A stretch of DNA of 64,000 nucleotides, taken from contig JACEFZ010011108.1 of NCBI GenBank assembly GCA_014155875.1, forward strand, positions 358,501-422,500, written 5' to 3'. Shown here one piece after another: positions 53,259-64,000 of this stretch. Within the stretch, counting starts at the first letter, position 1, and every line of letters begins with the position of its first letter. Both the position numbers and the translations under genes were made by a program. The notes under the pieces were generated by a model. That model saw nothing but the letters and a program-made list of their open reading frames with translations, was not told where the DNA came from and did not search any database. This DNA comes from Cepaea nemoralis. Lineage: Eukaryota > Mollusca > Gastropoda > Stylommatophora > Helicidae.

Positions 53259-55964
53259 GCTGGCAAAGGTTAGTTTTATTTTCGTGCCAGGGCATGCGGA
53301 TGTACAAGAGAGTAAGCAGTCAGCATAAGGTCACCATAGAGTGGATACCATCCCACAACAGTCCCTGGGGTGAGGGGAACCTGCTATCACACTGTAACAA
53401 CGGGATGTCTTTAGCCCTGGGACATAGGTGACCTCAGTCCACAAAACCCCTTCAGCCCGTGGATCACTATCTCCCTCACTTTCAACCAAGGAACGTTACC
53501 CCTTTCAAACCTCGTCCTGAACTCATGACACGACTCTGGCAGCTAACTATGTTAACAGTATGGTGTATTATACAAGATGAATGAGAATGATGATGATGAT
53601 TCTGAGATAGGCCTTGCAGTATCTATGAGAGATAAGACGTGGCTATGGTTCGAGGAGCCTTCAGGAGAGTGTGTCATCATCGTCAGGGCCGCAAATATCC
53701 ACACTAGCTGGTAAGTCGGACACGCCCACCAAGTATATCAAGCCTCCAATCAGGTGTAGGTTTCCTCACTTGGGCAGGATGGCTGGCGAGTCCACTCAAT
53801 GGTACTCAGACCTCCGGTGGATGACGTCACTGAAGTCTAGACCACCCTAGGGTAGGGCTAAATACTGTCTCTCGGGTGGCTGAGGAACTAGAACACTCCT
53901 CTGAAAAAATGTCTGGAAGTTTAAATGACTCTGCTGGTCGAGCGAGATGTGGATCTTCCACTCAATGGTTGTAACAGTCACAACAGTCTATGCGACCAGC
54001 GTCGATCATCTGACTCATAGCGCAGATATCACAGCATAGAAACATCTCTTGCGGAAACGTGGCACGGTAGATAAAGTGAAGTAGAAAACAGTTCTTCCAC
54101 AATATCATGCACCACATGGTACCAGGCACCTGGTAGCGAAGACATCATAGCTAGCTAGCATGAAGGCTCACCACTGGGACACTAACAACATCAAGCTACT
54201 TGCCTGGTGAAGTAACGAACAAGGCAATAGGGTGCTGTCATGGCGAATAACCTGGGATATCAGACGTGGCGTAGGGCGATGCAGTTAGCTGGAGCCCATA
54301 CTGAGACGTACTCTCGATGGTAAGTACTGCTCGCTGTGGTGGTGGACTTCCAAGCTGTTCACACCGGCTCTCGACGTAGTCCGGATCACTGGACTCGTCC
54401 CCAGATCATCACTCTGCTCTCAACAAGGTAGAACCTGTGGAGGATAACACTTAGTTAGAGCACCATGAATCAGACTTACCGACAGCAGATACACTTAGGT
54501 CCCTCTTACTCAGACGTGTGGACCCTTCCCATAAGGGCCGCACTCTTTCATTGGCTGCTCTAACGGTCGAGGACAGACTGGACCTAGAACCAAAGCGGCA
54601 GAAGTCCACCTGTATCCTCTTTCCCAGATGAACGTAGAGCTGGGCCAAGGTTGGTGTCTGATATATGGGTCCCTACTGAAACATAGCTAGACAACACATA
54701 CGGTTAGTGAGTTAGTTGTATTTATAGATAGAAGGGCCCTGAAGGAGGGCCGATGGCAGTACTTCCTCAACCCCCTTCCTGTTATCCGCCAAAGCTGATG
54801 TCGTACCATGCCCTAGGCACAATCCAGTAAATCCAAATAAATATACAGGGTGATCCCCTGTAGCAGAAATCCACACCCCGTTCCCCCCTCCCTGTTCCCA
54901 GGTCGGGACATTTAGAACGGTGTCATGTTCAAGAAGCACAATTCTGGCGCAACGGTCCCTTCCCCTGTATCACCTCTCAGGAATCCACTATATATTAAGC
55001 TGGTATTCCATCGAGGGAAACTACTTAAAAGACAGATGTGAGGAAAGCCAAGAAGAAAGCCAGTGGTCGCCCCACCATGTGACCTCAAGTTCGACTCCCG
55101 GTACGACCTTGAAACGACCTCGGAGGTTTTGGCCGACCGGTGCATTCGATTCGTCGCACTCGCCCGAGTTCATCGATATATCACTCGATATATCCGAGGC
55201 GACTCCTTAATCTACTTCCTGTAGCGCTGTGAGTAACGGTTCGGCCACGCCGGCTACGCCGACGCTCGAAGTTATAAAGTTGGCCGTGTGTGAACTCAAA
55301 TTACAGGTCTCGCTTCTCTGAACCCGATGTTCCCAATCTACAGGGGCTGTAAATAAGCCGCGCGCTGCTAACCTACGAAATATCTTAGCATTACAATGCT
55401 GGTAAACACGCGTTTGCCACAGGCTTAATTTACAGTCGGAAAACACAACCTTACCAATGTTCACACGTGACCTCCTTCCTCGCGACGGCCAGTACACGCG
55501 TTAGCTAAATCTCATAATTCGAATCACTGACACAGCACTAGTTAAGAAACAAGTGTGTACACATACCTTCACACAAACAGCACGACAGTGGATAAGAGAA
55601 GCGTTGTCACTGCAACTGGACATGATGTCAAAGGTCTTCAACCCTCATCAAGACACGGTGTCCAGCTCTCTATCACTTAGCACTGGGCCAAAATGTCGAC
55701 TGCCTGCCAGCAACCTTCGTCTCCAACTAATCCTTTGTTCCGGGACAATCGACTGTGCTTGCTTCGGACATGCGCAGTCCGTAGTGTCCGAAAACCTGTT
55801 CCGCCATCCAAGTGCTGGAATATTCTTAAAGGGCGAGAAAGGGCTCTGGTCGGGTTGTGTTAAATTACTGGTTCTTGTCCTTTGACTAGTAATTTTCTTC
55901 ACCCGACTGCCCGGTGTCTCAGCGGACATTTCCTCATCGGAAACATCACAAGGTGGACTGACTG
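53259..55964. other. Unclassified stretch
   Basis: 2.7 kb of moderate GC with no supportable gene. A minus-strand frame (55929-55648, MSAETPGSRVKKITSQ...) is open and protein-like but unrecognised. Part of 54726-54780 resembles the reverse complement of 37197-37245. Confidence 0.35.
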
Positions 55965-56427
55965 AGTTCCGCGACAGTAGAGTCCCCGGAAACGACAGTG
56001 TTTATCGATTGGCTAAGGAAGGAGCAAAAGAAGAACAACCTGATGTCCCCATTACACATCACCAAAAGAAAAGAATGATCAAATCAGTCAGAAGGCCACC
56101 AAACCCTACTCAAGACGACTACCACGTTATGGACATGCCAGAACAGGTCATTCTTCTGCGCCTCAGAACAGGACACAATAGATTACACAACCACATGTAT
56201 ACAAAATTCAAGATTTATGACTCAGCCATGTGCACATGTGGTTTGGCGTCGCAGACAGCAGAACACATACTCCGGGATTGTGCAAGCTACAACATATTCA
56301 GGCGAACCTTCTGGCCTAGAGAGACAACAGTGGAAGATAAACTCTATGGACCGCTGGAATGAACTAAAAAGACTGTTAGATTCATACAAGAGACAACATT
56401 GCAGTTATAAACATATTTCAGCCGAAC
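55965..56427 (+). pseudogene. 3' fragment of a third RNase H-type LINE
   Basis: From about 55985 it reads VPGNDSVYRLAKEGA, the last RNase H block, where the usual Asp/Glu of the ADxLA motif is changed to VYRLA. Next come the C-terminal blocks MPEQVILLRLRTGHNRLHNH and CTCGLASQTAEHILRDC. The frame is open from before 56009 to the stop at 56360. The Cys/His motif CTCG...EHILRDC is the usual post-RNase H zinc element of these LINEs. 5'-truncated; the tail is the GAA array that follows. Confidence 0.8.
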
Positions 56428-56433
56428 GAAGAA

Positions 56434-56468
<35 letters not shown>

Positions 56469-56586
56469 AGAAGAAGAAGAAGAAGAAGAAGAAGAAGAAG
56501 AAGAAGAAGAAGAAGAAGAAGAAGAAGAAGAAGAAGAAGAAGAAGAAGAAGAAGAAGAAGAAGAAGAAGAAGAAGAAGAAGAAGAA
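56428..56586. repeat. (GAA)n microsatellite, LINE tail
   Basis: About 53 copies, one interruption at 56444. It directly follows the LINE fragment and directly precedes the large repeat. Reads as poly-Arg or poly-Phe in open frames that are not genes. Confidence 0.95.
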
Positions 56587-59500
56587 AAGATAATTCAAAA
56601 ACCTAGGCTCCCTGCATCATTATGATTATTATGTATGATTATCATGTACTTAATATCAGAGAAATGTACATGTATGTTTTTTTCTGGTATGAGAATTTTC
56701 TCTGTTCTGATTGTTACTTTTTACTGTGGGAATATACATTTTAATGTTGCACCTTGGGATATGAGGATGTTGATAGAAGAATTCATGTGTATGTCAGTAC
56801 TTAAAAAGCCAATGGTGAATAGTCTTGACCTAGTGATGATTATAGTGCCGAAATGAAGACGCGGCATTAGAAACCACAGGGATTCTGTATAGGCTATTCT
56901 CTTCAAGTAATGAGAGAGACAATATCAACATGTTGGATGGACAGAATGATTTCACCCATCCAATAGCCCCAGTAACAACAGAACAAAATATAAGTGAGAA
57001 AATACCTTACTCACTATGAAGAGTCAGAATGGCTCTACTCAGCAATGAGGGACAGTGGAACATGGACACCCACTCCTTTCCCCTTCTCCCCTTGTTGTTT
57101 TGTATTTGTGTTTGTAATTGTGTTGTAAACCTTTTATCCATAACACAGTAGGTTAATGCTAGTGTTGTATTCTTGTCATCCCTTTTCTATAGAAGAGAAG
57201 CAGGTGGTGGTTGAATTTGGTGGGACTATATCACTAACACTGGATCCTGGGTAAACAGCCATAAAGTGAATGTCCAAACCATAGTCTGGATCTAGCCATA
57301 CCTCAATGTTTACTGCGGCGCTAAATAGCTCCATAGCGAGCAACAGATAAATTAGAAGACAACTGACGGGGTGAGTGATTAAGTCCTATTTTAGTAGGAA
57401 CATCCCACATGTGGACTTCAAGATCTAATAATCTACAAAGATGAAGATCAACAGAGTAACGGACAACAGTGTATCGTCTGCTTTACGTCTGAGAAGTATC
57501 ACCTATAAGCCTTATCACTCAGCAAAATCAGTGAAACTATGGGACAATCCTACAAGTTACTAAAACTAGCAACAGTGAAAGCCCTTCAACTGTTGGTTGG
57601 ATTACCAAGTTAATATCCACAATGGATAAGTCTTCGAAAGAACATCTCACAGCTGCAAAAGGCAAACATAAGGTTCCAGCCATGCAACACCAATTTCTAG
57701 CTATGAACACCCACTCAAACAAATGGGAAGAAGACATTGAACCAATACAACCAAGGTGCCAACTGAAAACCATACCTACACCAGATTACCTCAAGGTTCC
57801 CAAACCTGAACACATAAAAAAGACCATATGAAAGCAGCTAGCGGAGTAAATGCCTCTACGCCTGCAACCACAAGAATCACCTGATGGCTTGCATCCCTGG
57901 ATATGTGGTGGAGTAATATTCTTCAGTTCCATGCCTGCAGCAGAATCTTCAGATGAAACCCAATGAATGACTCACCATGGTATGTTCTACACAGAAATGG
58001 AATGAATCAGAACTCTATGCTGGTCCCATGTCGGCCTAACTGCCCCATCATCAAGTGTGGGATGGCCTATCAACATGAACCGGGTGTGTGACAAAGCCTT
58101 TTGAACTAAATTGGGAAACGGTTAACATAAACCGAGCTGTTGGACAGTCGTCATCTTTTCATCGATAAGATGAGGTAGGGAAGAACCTTCTGCAGAGCTT
58201 AAGTTGCATCTCCTGAAAGTATGACAGACCTAGGCATCAATTTCAATTGGAACACAGCCCAAATGGCAACAGAGTATTCTTAAATTCAGTCTCATGGAGA
58301 GAATATGTGCTTATGTATAATTCTATTCTTGGATTATGGATTAGAAACATTCGCCAGCCAACTTCGGTGGACATACTGTGAGTAGAAAATGACTGTGGGT
58401 ATAATTCTGCACGGATAATTATGGACATTAACTGCTTTGCACTGGAGAGGAATACCCATCCGCAATGCCTAAATGAACACTATAATTAATTAATTTAATT
58501 ATTAGTATCAACTGTTTTCATGTGTGTGTTTTTTTTTTCTTCTATGACATGAAAAAGGTAAAGAGTGTTTTACATGGTAATGGTGGACAACTAAAGGTTT
58601 ATGTTATGATATATCTGTATAATAATTTGACACCCACTCATTATTTTTAAATATGAGAATTGTACATGGTGTCAGAAATAAATGTTGGGTTTCTGCACCT
58701 AGACCAATGTGATTTTATCTAGGTACAATGAGTCAAGTTAGCAGAACCAATTTGTGGTTGTTGTGTTGTTTGTAATAACCTTGTTTTTTTCTGGGGTCAC
58801 TGGGTACTATATTGTAATAATGCAATGAATCCCATGCCTGTCTGAAAATGCATAGTGTTTATTACACCTATATATATATGTAACTACAGATCTTGAGTTA
58901 ATACCTGAACTGTTTGTCCAAAAGTGTTGTGTACATCAAGTAAATGTGGTGTCCAACAAGTGGTTGTTTATATGTTGTGAGCAATCAATATCCTTCTAGC
59001 ATCTATAGTTAATTTAAGGGTGATGAAGTGGGAAGGGAAACCTACACACAGATGCCATTGTTTCAAGGATGGAACTCTTTCCTCCTGGGATTTGTGGTAA
59101 ATATCCCTGATCACCCTGCATTCTTACCAGTGACAGAGAATCAATAATACCCCCTAGACATTTTAACGAATTATTCTCAGGAATTAAAATCCACATCCCA
59201 CATGTGTGGTCCCGCCCGGTACGGACTTCACCTAGTAGTGGAGTAGTCCGTGAATTTAAAACTCATGGTAAACATCACAATTGGTGTATTATTGTGAGTA
59301 TATGAATTCAGGGAAAACCTCTCGCAGGTAAACCAAGTCACTTCAGAATGTTATAGTGTTAGTAACAGACCTAATCACTCATTAGTATGAGCTGAGTCAA
59401 GTGTTATATGAACCCATAATGGCTCAGATAAATATAGGTTTTTTTTGGTACAAAACTGTTCACAGGTAATATCTTGATTCTGGCAGATGCATCAGGTAGT

Positions 59501-62500
59501 TGGTTGTTGGATATGAGATTTTTTTTTAAAACTCATATTTTATATCTTATTGATGGGAAACTAAGTCCAGTAATGAACCTCCAGTAGTAAGGTCTCTGGG
59601 ATGGTAAACTCACATAAGATAAGGTAATTCAGTGAATGTTTAGAATTCATAGTCATTCCCATTTGATGTTTGAGGTATGGTTCTGCTACTCTGATATTCT
59701 CTTTAAATGGTTTAAAAGTGGTGTACTCATGAACACACTACTATATTATGTATCCATAAGGTTTATGTTCCTACATATGAATCATGTGTTAATTAACTTA
59801 TTTTGTCATTGATTATCATTGTATTTTCATGCTTGATCTGCTTGTATAATTCATGTAATATTGAAAAGTTACCAAGGCAGCAGAGAGTGATAGACAATTG
59901 TATAGATAATTAGGACAGATAAGTTAAAAATCCAATAAATTTTTTTAAGGGAAAAATTTAATCAACAAATGATTCAGTAGTACACTAAATAATACCTGAG
60001 AGATGAATTAAACCAGGGGAAAATAGCAGTAACTAAAGTAAATGAACTAATGGTAAGGCCAAAACCACCACTTGCAAAAATGTAGACATAGTTAATGGAA
60101 GGGAAGGAATATTGTAAGAATTTGCAGTATTTAGGGGCACCCTAATTTAATCCTTTTTTTCATATGACATAACATGTTCTACAACACCGGTAGTAAAGTA
60201 AAGTGAATAAATGATGGATACTTAGGAAGAAAAGCCATACCGACACTTATTCTACTCCACCGGTGATATGAGTAGTTATTAATAACAAACTCAGATGGCC
60301 CATATGTTAATGAGGGTCAAAACCAAAATATTCACCTGGTGATGTAAGTGAAACTGATCAACTCACTTACTGACCCAACAGAATATAAGGTATTTCTTTA
60401 AATTATCCACCCCGATTCCATTATTAATGGTAGCGGAAACAGACCGTATAGGTATGTAAAAGGTATAATTAAAGAATTAACTTAAGAAATTGGAATTTCA
60501 AATAAACTTCAGGAGATACCGGAAAAAATCTGTGCCAGTCTCTAGTAAGAGACTGAACATTTCAGATAGTGGCTCCTTAACTTTGAAATTTACAGTTTAA
60601 TCCTCATTAAGTGAAATGTTCACTATGAGTAGTCCTCATCAAAAAGAGGAGATGAAACAGCTTTTAGTTAGCGATTAGCTTACGTAAAGTTATTTCAATA
60701 ATTGCCTAACTAACATTAATATTCTCATAAGGGAAGAATTAAAAGGGCAAAATAAGTAGGTACAATAGAGGCGCGCGACTCAATTGTATTTTCTTTAAAA
60801 CTAACCGAGTAACTAAATTCTAGATAATGCTCGAAGTCTACTAATAGGTAGATGAATCAGAAATCAATCGCAAGGCGAAACAGATTTCTACATCTCAGTT
60901 CTGACTAGGATTATATGCCAGCATTAAATATGTGAAAGCAGATCCAGACTAACAGAGATTAGCTTAAATAACTGATACGAATCAGTAAAAGCAACAATTA
61001 AATAAACAACTCTTGAAATAGATGCTGTTTATAAATAGGACGAACTCCTTGACGTGAAGACAGAGGAAACGCCTAAAACTTATACAGTGAACCCATGCTA
61101 GGAAAATGGAATATAGCTGTGTAAAAACCAAGCAAATTGGAGCAGATAGCTGAAGAATTGCTTGATATTTACTAGAGTAGGAATTTCAATCAGGAATCCA
61201 GCTAGTAAATTATATAACAGTTCAAAGATAGACCTTAGTCAATCTAAATAAATCCAGAGTTTCCACGTATTAAACGGATGAAAACAAAACTGGAGAGAAA
61301 CATTAAGAGTACCTTACCTGTTATCTTGAGGACACAACTCAGGAGACGCCAGTATTAGAGGGATATACAGATGTAATAGTAATTTTACAAAAACTAGTAA
61401 TCCACATCCATAACTGGAAAGTGAACCAGCAACTTGATTGTCTGGAAGACTATCACAGGAAACATAAAAGGGGCTTTTAACTTCTCACTGAACTGATTAT
61501 ATATGGTAGGAGACATTACGTCTGAACCTACATACAAATGTATGTTGCTAAGTTGAAAATAGTCTAAAAACCTGGAGGGAAGCAGACGACGATCAATGTA
61601 CGCCAAGCGACGCAAAATTGCTCGTAATTCAACACCAAAGCAACAAATACAGAGTGAAACTCAAACACATCAGTTAGAATTACTAATAAGGATTCTAGCG
61701 TAAAATAGATCTAGGTTAGAAGGAAAAGCAGAGAGTAAGCTAAGAATTACTTCATTTCTGATAGATTCATGTTCCCCGTAATATTCGGTTCAGAGCGGAA
61801 ATCTAGAAAAGTTGGACCTTGTTTACATGTTAGACGAGATTCTCCGGGAAAACCCACAAGAGAAAGGGACACCACTCTAATCAGTAGTTATCAAAACTGA
61901 TCGGAAAATCCCATAACTCGACTTATAACCCAAACACATGATGTGTTGGATGAAAATGTATTTCAACAGGAACCATCTTTAGCTTCCTTTAAATATCAGA
62001 TCTATAGTTAAAACAAACGTCTAACTTACAGGGAGACGGGCGAGTTTAATATGCTATCAGTAGACGCAGAATTAACCGTCGGTTTTAACATAATCTCAAG
62101 ATTGATAATCTAATGAGAGAGAAATCAAGCTTAATGATGATATTTCAATTGCTTCAAAAAGTCGGTTTGATGCAGACAAACTAGTACTTGAAAGTAACAA
62201 ATTATCAGATAACCACTCATATTTCAAACAATAGCTGACAACAGTGGAGAGGGTGCTACACTTTTTCACTAAAAGGGAAGTAAGCCATTAAGGTTATGCC
62301 AGTTGTCGTGACTATAAGAAAATGGACGTGGCCCTGATAGATTATCTAACATAGGGAAGTAATGTAGGAAATTACAAAGGGATGGATACTAGGTGAGTCA
62401 ATGTAAAGACGGAAATTGTAGAGTACTATTTGACCATTTATTTTCTGAAAGAAATAAATGGCTTAAATTGGGGAGGCGTGTGGTATAATAAAAACGTCCC

Positions 62501-63703
62501 TACCCTTTCCTATTTATGGACTCCCTTAAAAATACACAAACCCTTACAATTACTGTTTAAGTAACTTACTTAATGTAGGAGAAAATAAAACAGCGATAGA
62601 CTGACCGTGGCACAGCTAAATTTAGTTTGGCTTGTTTTCTCTCCCTTATCTGGCCAATCCTGGCGAGGGGGAAAACAAAGACTGAAGCGGCCATTTCTAG
62701 TCAAGAGAACTGACAAGAAAGTCGACCTTTCCCTTCGGGGAGAAGGTAGTTTGTTTTAAAACCATGATTCTCTTCAAGCTATTGGTATGTTATCTACATA
62801 TATTAAGATATATTTATGTATTACCTAGACCAGTATGTTTAATTAAGAATTAGTTACAATTCTCTTAAACCAGGCTGGATGATGTTTACTAAGGAAACAC
62901 AGGTGGGCGCCACGCTGTAATTTTTCCTATGTCTTACAATTTCAAATCCATATGTTAATATCTTGTATAGGCATTATGAACTTATATCTCACTAGTAGTG
63001 CTATAATCTATGAATATTATGTGTACTGTAAAGTATCAACTCTCATGTCTGAAACACATTCTAGAGATTTTCTCAATGTAGGAGCAGACCCCTGATTCAT
63101 GCTTCATAGTAAAGAACTAGTGTCTGTCAATTTCATATTCCTATGTTAAAACTTCTAGGCACTGTGAACAATATCTCACTATTTATGCTTAGAAATCTGC
63201 AAATAATCTATGTACTATAGAAAGGTGTTTTATCCATGCGGGGACATACAAATGATTACGCATATTCCTGACTCGTACTTAGTCAGGGGATAAAATATTT
63301 TGCCACATTATAATCTGTAACTTGGAAATATAGTGCTAAATTTTAGTACCATTCTTTTGTTAACAGATTAGTAACCACTCCATATGAGGGTGAACATATA
63401 ATCATTTCATAAAATAGTGTTAGGGACAGGCCATGTTTGAATATAAATTCATGAACAATTAAACGCGTGATGTAAATGTATGTTCGGATAGGATTCACTC
63501 CGCATCGCCTCACCGTAGTAGAAACAGAAGCGAAGATTGATGTGAATAAATTGCTTGCAATATTCAGAAGACTGGACCATGCGGCATAAGTTATTCTTAT
63601 AAATACCCTCCGAATAATAGCAGTCATTGGCAAAACATATCACAGCGATTACTATCCTCATGTGCTGTACGCAGTGGGGGAAAACAATGGATGTTTTAGT
63701 TCA
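56587..63703 (+). repeat. Large non-coding repeat, copy 2, one unit of ~7.1 kb
   Basis: The left edge (GATAATTCAAAAACCTAGGC, 56590) recurs at 63708, giving a 7118-bp period. The unit is AT-rich and has no frame that looks like a gene; the longest (57622-57831, 63343-63633) lack motifs. Parts match copy 1 at 18.05-22.2 kb in reverse orientation, across the unit junction. Sequence 59.2-62.5 kb has no counterpart in the window. Confidence 0.75.
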
Positions 63704-64000
63704 TGAAGATAATTCAAAAACCTAGGCTCCCTGCATCATCATTATGATTATTATGTATGATTATCATGTACTTAATATCAGAGAAATGTACATGTATGTT
63801 TTTTTTTGGTATGAGAATTTTCTCTGTTCTGATTGTTACTTTTTACTGTGGGAATATACATTTTAATGTTGCACCTTGGGACATGAGGATGTTGATAGAA
63901 GAATTCATGTGTATGTCAGTACTTAAAAAGCCAATGGTGAATAGTCTTGACCTAGTGATGATTATAGTGCCGAAATGAAGACGCGGCATTAGAAACCACA
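63704..64000 (+). repeat. Start of the next repeat unit, cut by the window end
   Basis: Matches 56587-56880 with only a few differences (an extra ATC near 63738, a T-run length change near 63805, one C for T near 63882). Homology is still perfect at the window edge. Confidence 0.9.

Noticed and set aside
56217..56606. Arginine-rich 129-codon protein (and poly-Phe frame on the other strand)
   Set aside because: Translation of the GAA microsatellite.
56587..64000. LTR retrotransposon with ~300-bp LTRs
   Set aside because: No TG..CA ends, no coding content, and copy 1 shows the unit continuing across the junction on both sides.

Overview
This is non-coding-rich animal nuclear DNA. I found no host gene I would stake a call on; about half of the window can be assigned to transposable elements and repeats. 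LINEs with microsatellite tails, tRNA-derived SINEs, a hAT relative and Ty3/gypsy-type LTR elements fit an invertebrate genome. The host is probably a lophotrochozoan such as a mollusc, but that rests on general repeat character and is inference only. There are no bacterial operons, CRISPR arrays, rRNA genes or intact tRNA genes.

Region 1 to 17.3 kb is a stack of nested insertions. An LTR retrotransposon (element A; its 5' LTR lies upstream of the window) occupies 1-1274 and 8045-13684. Inside its gag gene sits a second, related LTR element (element B, 1275-8044), with 443-bp LTRs that look identical and a 4-bp target duplication (GCCT). The pol of A reads integrase first, then reverse transcriptase and RNase H. 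That is the Ty1/copia-like order on gypsy-type proteins, as in the Gmr1 group. B has lost most of pol yet transposed recently, so it was probably mobilised in trans. Element A ends beside a broken minus-strand hAT transposase (13742-15485). The hAT terminus (about 16512) abuts a LINE reverse-transcriptase fragment (16513-17268), which itself carries an 11-bp-flanked SINE.

Region 17.3 to 33 kb holds one copy (18.05-22.2 kb) of a large non-coding repeat, several LINE fragments, SINEs from at least two tRNA-derived families, and a truncated DDE transposase. It also has a LINE (27.5-31.6 kb) with endonuclease and RT domains that is itself split by another 5'-truncated LINE with 11-bp target duplications.

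Region 33 to 56.6 kb contains two long minus-strand LINE copies with RNase H domains (33.8-36.2 and 48.5-50.5 kb; the second is split by an 883-bp unclassified insertion). It also has a direct-repeat pair about 3.2 kb apart (38.3-39.0 and 41.5-42.1 kb), minisatellites, a broken repeated hypothetical gene, one possible host exon (46159-46308) and much sequence I cannot classify.

Region 56.6 to 64 kb is a non-coding unit of about 7.1 kb that starts again, nearly identical, at 63.7 kb, so it appears to be a head-to-tail repeat. The 18-22 kb copy is the same repeat in reverse orientation and spans the same unit junction.

All homology statements come from reading the sequence and recalled family motifs; no search was run.
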